A stretch of 64,000 nucleotides of DNA from Williamsia muralis NBRC 105860. Lineage in GTDB: Bacteria > Actinomycetota > Actinomycetes > Mycobacteriales > Mycobacteriaceae. Positions within the stretch are counted from its first letter, which is position 1. The number at the start of each line of letters is the position of its first letter. The notes under the pieces were generated by a model. The model was not told where the DNA came from. It searched no databases and saw only the letters and a program-made list of their open reading frames with translations. The position numbers and the translations under genes are program-made. Below, one piece after another: positions 58,340 through 64,000 of this stretch. The stretch is from contig NZ_BDAP01000002.1 of the NCBI RefSeq assembly GCF_001598915.1, positions 682,001 to 746,000 on the forward strand. Direction: 5' to 3'.

Positions 58340-61300
58340 ATGACGACTTTCGGGCACCCCGGGGACTCGGCCACGCTCCAGGTGGACATTTCGGAGCTGC
58401 ACGAGCGATGGAATGACCGGACGACACCAACGACCACGGCAACCGTTCCGGAGTTGTTCGCTGCTGCAGCCCGATCGACGCCTGATGCCCTTGCTCTCGT
58501 CGATGGGCGTACCCGACTCACGTACCGCGAATTGTCGGTCAAGGTGGGCGAATTGGCGGAACGCCTACGTCAGTCGGGGCTACCCGCCGAAGGTGTGGTC
58601 GCCATCGGTATGTCTCGCTCGGCCGAGATGGTCGTTTCCGTACTGGCCACGATGGCAGCCGGCGGCGCGTTTGTTCCTGTCGACCCGCACTGGCCCGAGA
58701 CCCGTCGGCGACAGGTGAGCGCCGACGCATCGGTGCACATCGCACTGACAGCTGCGGACGACCGCACGGACTGGGGCACCGAGACGATCTCGGTGAGCCT
58801 CGCCGACTGGCGGTTCGGTGATTGTGTGCCGGACGCGTCCCCGCTGCGCGTGCAGGGGAACCAGTTGGCCTACGTGATCTTCACCTCCGGGTCCACCGGG
58901 ACTCCCAAGGGGGCGATGATCCGGCACGAGGCGATCTGCGAACGACTTGTGTGGCAACGTGATCAGATACTGATGTTCGGACGAGACGATGCCTCACTGT
59001 TCAAAGCGCCTCTGGCGTTCGACATCTCGATCAACGAGATACTGCTGCCACTTGTCTCGGGTGGGTACGTGGTGGTGGCGGCGCCCGGAAGTGAGAAGGA
59101 TCCTGACTACCTACTGGATCTGATCGCCTCGGAACGGGTCACCTACTTGTATCTGGTGTCCTCGATGCTCGACACCCTGTTGGCACTGGATCGCGATCGG
59201 TCGACCCGGTCGGGATCCGCGTTGGCTTCGGTCAGGCACATCTGGTGTGGCGGAGAGGTTCTGACACCCGATCTCTTCATGCGATTCCGGCAGCAATTGT
59301 CCACCACGCTCTATCACGGCTACGGACCGGCTGAAGCGACGATCGGCGTATCGCACGTCATCTACCGCGACGAGGCCGAGAGAATCGCCACGTCGATCGG
59401 TCGTCCCAATCCGCACACCCAGTTGTACGTGCTGGACGAGCAGCTCGAGCCGGTTCCGGTGGGTGTGGGCGGTGAGCTCTACGCTGCCGGATTCCTGCTC
59501 GGCCGTGGATATGTCGGCAACGCCGCGATGACTGCGTCGAAGTTCGTATCCAACCCGTTCGACCCCGACGGCTCACGGATGTACCGCACGGGCGACCTCG
59601 CCCGCTGGTGCGACAACGGTTCGCTGGAGTTCCTCGGCCGGGCGGACAACCAGGTGAAGATCCGCGGGAGGCGGGTCGAACTCGAAGAGATCGAGGTGAT
59701 CATCTCCGGCCACCCGCAGGTGCGACAAGCGGTGGTGACACTGACGGGCAATACCGCCGGCGCCGACAGTCTGTCGGCCTATGTGACCGAGAACCCGGGC
59801 GCCACGGTGGATGTGGAGAACCTACAGTCCTGGTGCGTCGACAATCTTCCCGACTACATGGTGCCGTCGAACCTGATGGTCCTGGACGCTTTCCCCGTCA
59901 CCGCCAACGGCAAGGTGGACCGCCGCGGGCTGCCTGCGATGACCCCCACTCGGCAAGGCGCGTTCATCGCGCCGCGTACACCCCACGAACAGCTCCTGTG
60001 CGACATCTTCGCGACCATTCTCGGGGTGGAGAAGGTCAGCGTCGACGACGACTTCTTCGCTCTGGGCGGAGACAGCATCGTGGCGGTCAAGGTTGCCCTG
60101 GCGCTGCGGCCGGAGGGATTCAGGCTCCGCTCACAGGACATCGTCTCTCACCGCACGCCCGAACATCTTGCCACGGCACTCACAGCGTCGGGGCCGGCGA
60201 CGACAGTCCCGACAACCGACGCGCCTCTTGTAGAACTCGAAGACGACGAGTCGGACGAGATCCATTCCCAGGTCGATGGTTTGCGTGAGGTGCTGCCACT
60301 GACGGCCGTCCAATCCGGCATCTACTTCCATTCGATCGCGGTGGATGACCACGACCCCTACATGGTTCAGCAGATCGTCGAGTTGTCCGGGCCACTCGAT
60401 GTCGACAGGCTCGCCGAGGCCACAGACGTGGTGATCCGCCGACATACGGCACTGGCGGCGGGCTTTCGCACCACGCGGTCGGGCCGGGTCATCTCGACCG
60501 TGGGGTCGACGCCCGCACCAGAGTTTCGGACGTTGAGTTCTGTTGATGAATCGACGCTGGAGGCAACGCAATTCGTGGACAGGGTTGCGTCTGAGGAACG
60601 CAGCCGCAAGTTCGATCTCACTCGGCCGCCGCTGATGCGCTACACCCTGATCACCATCGGGGAGGGGCGGTACCGGCTCATCCAGACGGTGCACCATCTG
60701 ATCGCCGACGGTTGGTCGGTGGCACTGATCTGGAACGACATCATGGCTGCATATCGCGGCGAGCCGTTCGACTCCAGCGCACCGCAATTCAGCGACTTCC
60801 TGAGGTGGTGGACGCAGGGGCGAACCCCACAGAGCGAGGTGGAAGCGTGGAAGAACCACCTCGCCGACATCGGAGATCCGACACTGATCTCCGACCACCT
60901 GCCGCGCAGTGCGGGCAATGGCTTCGGTCGGCGCCGTCGTACGCTGGGGCCCGATCACCGGCAGGCACTGACGGCGTACGCCCGATCGCGATCGGTCAGC
61001 GAGGGTGCCGTGATGACCGCGGCATGGGGTGTTCTGCTGGGCTGCGTCCTGGGTCGGACCGATGTGGTGTTCGGTTCCACCACAGCGGGTCGTGGCGAAG
61101 ATGTGGACGGCATCGACCGGATCGTCGGGATGCTGCTGAACACCGTGCCCACCAGGGTGCGCTGGACCCAGCGCGACACCATGGACGACGTGGTCCAGGA
61201 CTTCGTCCGCGCGGAGACCGAAGTGCTCGACCACCAACATGTTCCGCTCCTGGATCTCCATTCGGCGTTGGGTGTACGCGAGTTGTTCGACACCCTGTTC

Positions 61301-64000
61301 TCGATCGAGAACCTCGAACGTCCCGACGATGTCGGCGATCTGCGACTCGGGGCCATCGAGTACATCCAGGCCCCTCACTACCGGTTGACTGCGCTGGTCA
61401 CACTGCACGAGTCGGTGTCGGTGGCGTTGACCAACGACCGGGCGGCAATCGACGACGCGGTGGCAGACCGGCTCGCGGATCTCTACCTCGGTGTCGTAGA
61501 GCTGATCGTCACCGGATCCGATCGGGGTACCAACGCCTTTCGCGCGATCACCGCGACGTCCCCGGTTGACCATCGCACCGTGGTGGACACCTGGAACCCG
61601 CCGTCGAAGACTGCGGAACTGCCAGACTCGGTGGCTGAGCTCATCGAACGTCGGATGGCCGAATCGACGGAGCTGGCGGCCCTGGTTCAGGGTGACGTCA
61701 CCGTGACCTACGGTCAGCTGGGAGAGCGGGTCAATCGATTGGCCCGCTTGCTGATCGAGTCGGGCGTAGGCCCGGAGGCCCGGGTGGCGTTGCTCCTCCC
61801 GCGCTCGCCCGATCTGGTCACCGCACTGCTCGCCGTGATCGTTGCCGGTGGCGCTTATGTCCCGATCGATCCACGGCATCCGACCGAGCGGATCAGCCAC
61901 CACCTGTCCGACTCGTCCCCGACCGTGGTCCTGGCCACCGAGGCAATTGCGGTAACGCTCCGGGGGGCCGGCGTCGACGTCCCGGGTGTGCTGATCTGTC
62001 TGGACGATGCCGCGATCAACGGCCGGATGTCAGCATTGCCGGCAGGGCCCGTCGGCGCTGCCGAGAGGCAGACCCAGCTGCGCGGGGATCACGCCGCCTA
62101 CGTCATCTACACCTCGGGGTCGACCGGTAACGCCAAGGCCGTGGTGGGATCTCACACCGGGTTGGTCAATCGCCTCGAATGGTCCACTGCGAGTTGGACC
62201 GACGGCAGCAGTCCCCTCGGAGGTGCCCGGCTCGCCAAGAGTTCGATCGGCTTCATCGACGGGTCCACGGAGATCTTGGGTGCGCTGTTGGCCGGGTGTC
62301 GGTTGGTGATCGCCGACGAATCCGAGTCGAACGACGCGGATCGTCTGGCGGACCTGGTGCAGAGTCACGGCATCACCCAACTCACCGGGGTGCCGACCCT
62401 GCTGCGGGCCGTCGCCGAAGTGGGAGCGGAACGGGTCGGTGTTGTCCGGCAGTGGATCTGCAGCGGTGAGGCGCTGTCCTCGGCTGTCGTCGACGAGATC
62501 AACCGGGCATCACCGGGTGCAACGGTGATCAACTCCTACGGTTCCTCCGAGGTGGCCGGTGACGTCGCATTCTCCTCGCGTTCCCCTGCGGTCGCCGAAC
62601 CCATCACCATCGGCGCACCTGTGCCGGGGAGCCAGATCTATCTGCTCGACCCCTGGCTACGTCCGGTGTCACCTGGAGTCACCGGGGAGTTGTACGTCGG
62701 CGGGGCGCAGGTGGCCCGAGGTTATGCCGATCGGCAGGCCCTGACTGCTGCCACGTTCGTGGCAGACCCTTTCGGCCCGGCAGGCACCCGTCTGTACCGA
62801 ACCGGCGATCTGGCCCGCTGGACCTCAGCCGGCTCGCTGCAGTATCTGGGCCGCCGCGACTTCCAGGTGAAGGTGAACGGCGTCCGCGTCGAACTCGAGG
62901 AGGTCGAGGCCGCGCTCGCCGCTGTACCCGGTGTGGCCGCGGCTGCTGCCACGGTTCACGAATCGGGCGAGTCGAGCCGGCTGGTGGGCTATGTGACGGC
63001 GGCAGAGGGCGCGCACCTGGACGGCCGGACGGTTCGCGACGCGGTGACCGCTGTTCTGCCCGTGCACGTTGTACCGATCGTGCTGGTCGTCGACGCCCTA
63101 CCTCTCACGCCTACCGGGAAGGTCGACCGAAAGGCGCTGCCGACGCCCGATTTCAGTTCACTGACCACAGCATCGCGAGAGCCCCGTGGCGCCGCCGAGG
63201 AGATCTTGGTGTCGGCATTCGCGGAGGCGCTGGGGCTGCCCGCGGTCGGTGTCGACGACGACTTCTTCGACCTGGGAGGCGACAGCATCTCCTCGATCGC
63301 GGTGGTTCGGCGGGCCGGGCAGCGCGGTCTGGACCTCACCATCCAGGACGTGTTCGCGCTGCGCGCGCCGGCGCGATTGGCAGAGGGTCGAACCGTGGCG
63401 CCCGACGATTCGGCCGAGTCGTCCGTGCGACCAGAGCCCGTGCCGGTGGTTCCCCCGGTTGAGCAACATCGGCTCCGTCAGTCCGGTCTCGACATCGAGC
63501 AGCACGTGCTCACCGAGGTCGTCGATCTGCCGCACCCTGTGGAGCCCGCGCAGTTGGCGTCGGCGGTCGACACGGTGCTCCGCGAGTTCGAGTGCCTGCG
63601 GTGGCGGGTGAACCCACGTCACCGATTGCTGTGGAACACCGACGTACCCCCGTACGCAGACCGTCTGGCGTCGGAAAGTGTTGCAACACTGGATCAGTCC
63701 GGTACGGATGCCGAAGGCGCTGTGAGGACAGCGCGTGACCATGTGGTCGAGCGGGTGGACATCACAGCAGGGCGGCCACTGCATGTCGCACTCCTGCGGT
63801 CTTCGCAGGGCACCCACCTCATCGTGGCCGTGCACGGGGTGGTCGCAGACCGGTACACCGTCCACCAGGTGACAAATCGCTTGACCGCACTGCTGGACGG
63901 ATCCGACTCCGGTGCGCCGACCGTGGGGTCCACCGCGGACGCAACGGCCGCGTTGGCCGAACGTGCGCAGTCTGCCGATGCCGATGCAGCACTGGCTGAA
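58340..64000 (+). CDS. Exochelin-type siderophore NRPS (NRPS2), N-terminal part, runs off the window
   Basis: At least 1887 residues, open to the right edge. There is no leading condensation domain, so it begins with a loading module. Order by nucleotide: A6 58340-59930 ([19 protein letters not shown]), PCP6 ([10 protein letters not shown], ~60066), C7 60270-61590 (VHHLIADGW), A7 61610-63130, PCP7 ([12 protein letters not shown], ~63279), then the start of a C/E-type domain from ~63440 with a degraded HHxxxDG (AVHGVVADR). Codes read by eye: A6 DINYWGGIGK, the coelichelin/erythrochelin code for formyl-hydroxyornithine; A7 IDTTISSGDK, beta-alanine type. Formyl-hydroxyornithine then beta-Ala is the opening of exochelin MS made by FxbB. 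Confidence 0.92.
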   Translation, partial: MTTFGHPGDSATLQVDISELHERWNDRTTPTTTATVPELFAAAARSTPDALALVDGRTRLTYRELSVKVGELAERLRQSGLPAEGVVAIGMSRSAEMVVSVLATMAAGGAFVPVDPHWPETRRRQVSADASVHIALTAADDRTDWGTETISVSLADWRFGDCVPDASPLRVQGNQLAYVIFTSGSTGTPKGAMIRHEAICERLVWQRDQILMFGRDDASLFKAPLAFDISINEILLPLVSGGYVVVAAPGSEKDPDYLLDLIASERVTYLYLVSSMLDTLLALDRDRSTRSGSALASVRHIWCGGEVLTPDLFMRFRQQLSTTLYHGYGPAEATIGVSHVIYRDEAERIATSIGRPNPHTQLYVLDEQLEPVPVGVGGELYAAGFLLGRGYVGNAAMTASKFVSNPFDPDGSRMYRTGDLARWCDNGSLEFLGRADNQVKIRGRRVELEEIEVIISGHPQVRQAVVTLTGNTAGADSLSAYVTENPGATVDVENLQSWCVDNLPDYMVPSNLMVLDAFPVTANGKVDRRGLPAMTPTRQGAFIAPRTPHEQLLCDIFATILGVEKVSVDDDFFALGGDSIVAVKVALALRPEGFRLRSQDIVSHRTPEHLATALTASGPATTVPTTDAPLVELEDDESDEIHSQVDGLREVLPLTAVQSGIYFHSIAVDDHDPYMVQQIVELSGPLDVDRLAEATDVVIRRHTALAAGFRTTRSGRVISTVGSTPAPEFRTLSSVDESTLEATQFVDRVASEERSRKFDLTRPPLMRYTLITIGEGRYRLIQTVHHLIADGWSVALIWNDIMAAYRGEPFDSSAPQFSDFLRWWTQGRTPQSEVEAWKNHLADIGDPTLISDHLPRSAGNGFGRRRRTLGPDHRQALTAYARSRSVSEGAVMTAAWGVLLGCVLGRTDVVFGSTTAGRGEDVDGIDRIVGMLLNTVPTRVRWTQRDTMDDVVQDFVRAETEVLDHQHVPLLDLHSALGVRELFDTLFSIENLERPDDVGDLRLGAIEYIQAPHYRLTALVTLHESVSVALTNDRAAIDDAVADRLADLYLGVVELIVTGSDRGTNAFRAITATSPVDHRTVVDTWNPPSKTAELPDSVAELIERRMAESTELAALVQGDVTVTYGQLGERVNRLARLLIESGVGPEARVALLLPRSPDLVTALLAVIVAGGAYVPIDPRHPTERISHHLSDSSPTVVLATEAIAVTLRGAGVDVPGVLICLDDAAINGRMSALPAGPVGAAERQTQLRGDHAAYVIYTSGSTGNAKAVVGSHTGLVNRLEWSTASWTDGSSPLGGARLAKSSIGFIDGSTEILGALLAGCRLVIADESESNDADRLADLVQSHGITQLTGVPTLLRAVAEVGAERVGVVRQWICSGEALSSAVVDEINRASPGATVINSYGSSEVAGDVAFSSRSPAVAEPITIGAPVPGSQIYLLDPWLRPVSPGVTGELYVGGAQVARGYADRQALTAATFVADPFGPAGTRLYRTGDLARWTSAGSLQYLGRRDFQVKVNGVRVELEEVEAALAAVPGVAAAAATVHESGESSRLVGYVTAAEGAHLDGRTVRDAVTAVLPVHVVPIVLVVDALPLTPTGKVDRKALPTPDFSSLTTASREPRGAAEEILVSAFAEALGLPAVGVDDDFFDLGGDSISSIAVVRRAGQRGLDLTIQDVFALRAPARLAEGRTVAPDDSAESSVRPEPVPVVPPVEQHRLRQSGLDIEQHVLTEVVDLPHPVEPAQLASAVDTVLREFECLRWRVNPRHRLLWNTDVPPYADRLASESVATLDQSGTDAEGAVRTARDHVVERVDITAGRPLHVALLRSSQGTHLIVAVHGVVADRYTVHQVTNRLTALLDGSDSGAPTVGSTADATAALAERAQSADADAALAE

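Noticed and set aside
1..64000. tRNA, rRNA, CRISPR arrays, insertion sequences, phage genes
   Set aside because: None seen: no transposase or integrase frames, no regularly spaced short repeats and no recognisable tRNA cloverleaf or rRNA sequence.

Overview
This is a high-GC actinobacterial chromosome segment from a mycolic-acid-containing member of the Mycobacteriales. The left end has the order aftD / DUF2613 / lpqI / tetR / htdX / fabG4 / fadA2, which is the conserved Mycobacterium tuberculosis Rv0236c-Rv0243 neighbourhood. Gordonia, Williamsia, Rhodococcus and Nocardia relatives are all plausible; the sequence alone does not settle the genus.

Layout. 1-4115 (minus): a translationally coupled set, universal stress protein, DUF2613 peptide and the arabinofuranosyltransferase AftD (C-terminus off the left edge). 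4204-9926: a lipoprotein glycosidase, a TetR regulator and the HtdX/FabG4/FadA2 lipid block, with a matching palindrome before tetR and between fabG4 and fadA2. 10264-13218: a small membrane protein, a cytochrome P450, a small zinc-ribbon protein and an IdeR-boxed siderophore-interacting flavoreductase. 13231-22918: a zinc (Zur) regulon. It holds a FecBCDE-type metallophore importer, a 40-residue RiPP precursor, an RRE/partner protein, an S15-type hydrolase, a YcaO cyclodehydratase, an MFS transporter and a SagB dehydrogenase, and ends at a cysteine-free, zinc-independent ribosomal protein bL36. Three near-identical Fur-family palindromes mark its promoters. This looks like an azole-forming RiPP system dedicated to zinc acquisition. 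22933-26653: a DNA ligase, a HugZ-like protein, a short-chain dehydrogenase and a sensor kinase lacking its ATPase domain, which may mark a rearrangement junction.

26736-64000: a large iron-siderophore region with IdeR-like boxes at four promoters. It encodes an asymmetric ABC transporter pair, an aryl carrier protein, a 3-dehydroshikimate dehydratase (3,4-dihydroxybenzoate source), an aryl-AMP ligase, ornithine N-hydroxylase, MbtH, aspartate 1-decarboxylase (beta-alanine source) and a 6985-residue NRPS. These are followed by a siderophore-binding lipoprotein, a formyltransferase and a second NRPS running off the right edge. Specificity residues read by eye predict Thr (epimerised), beta-Ala, a basic residue, a hydroxyornithine-like residue and one unknown in NRPS1, then N-formyl-N-hydroxyornithine and beta-Ala in NRPS2. 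The NRPS2 part resembles an exochelin locus. The NRPS1 part suggests a mixed 3,4-catecholate/hydroxamate peptide. No rRNA, tRNA, CRISPR array or insertion sequence was found.
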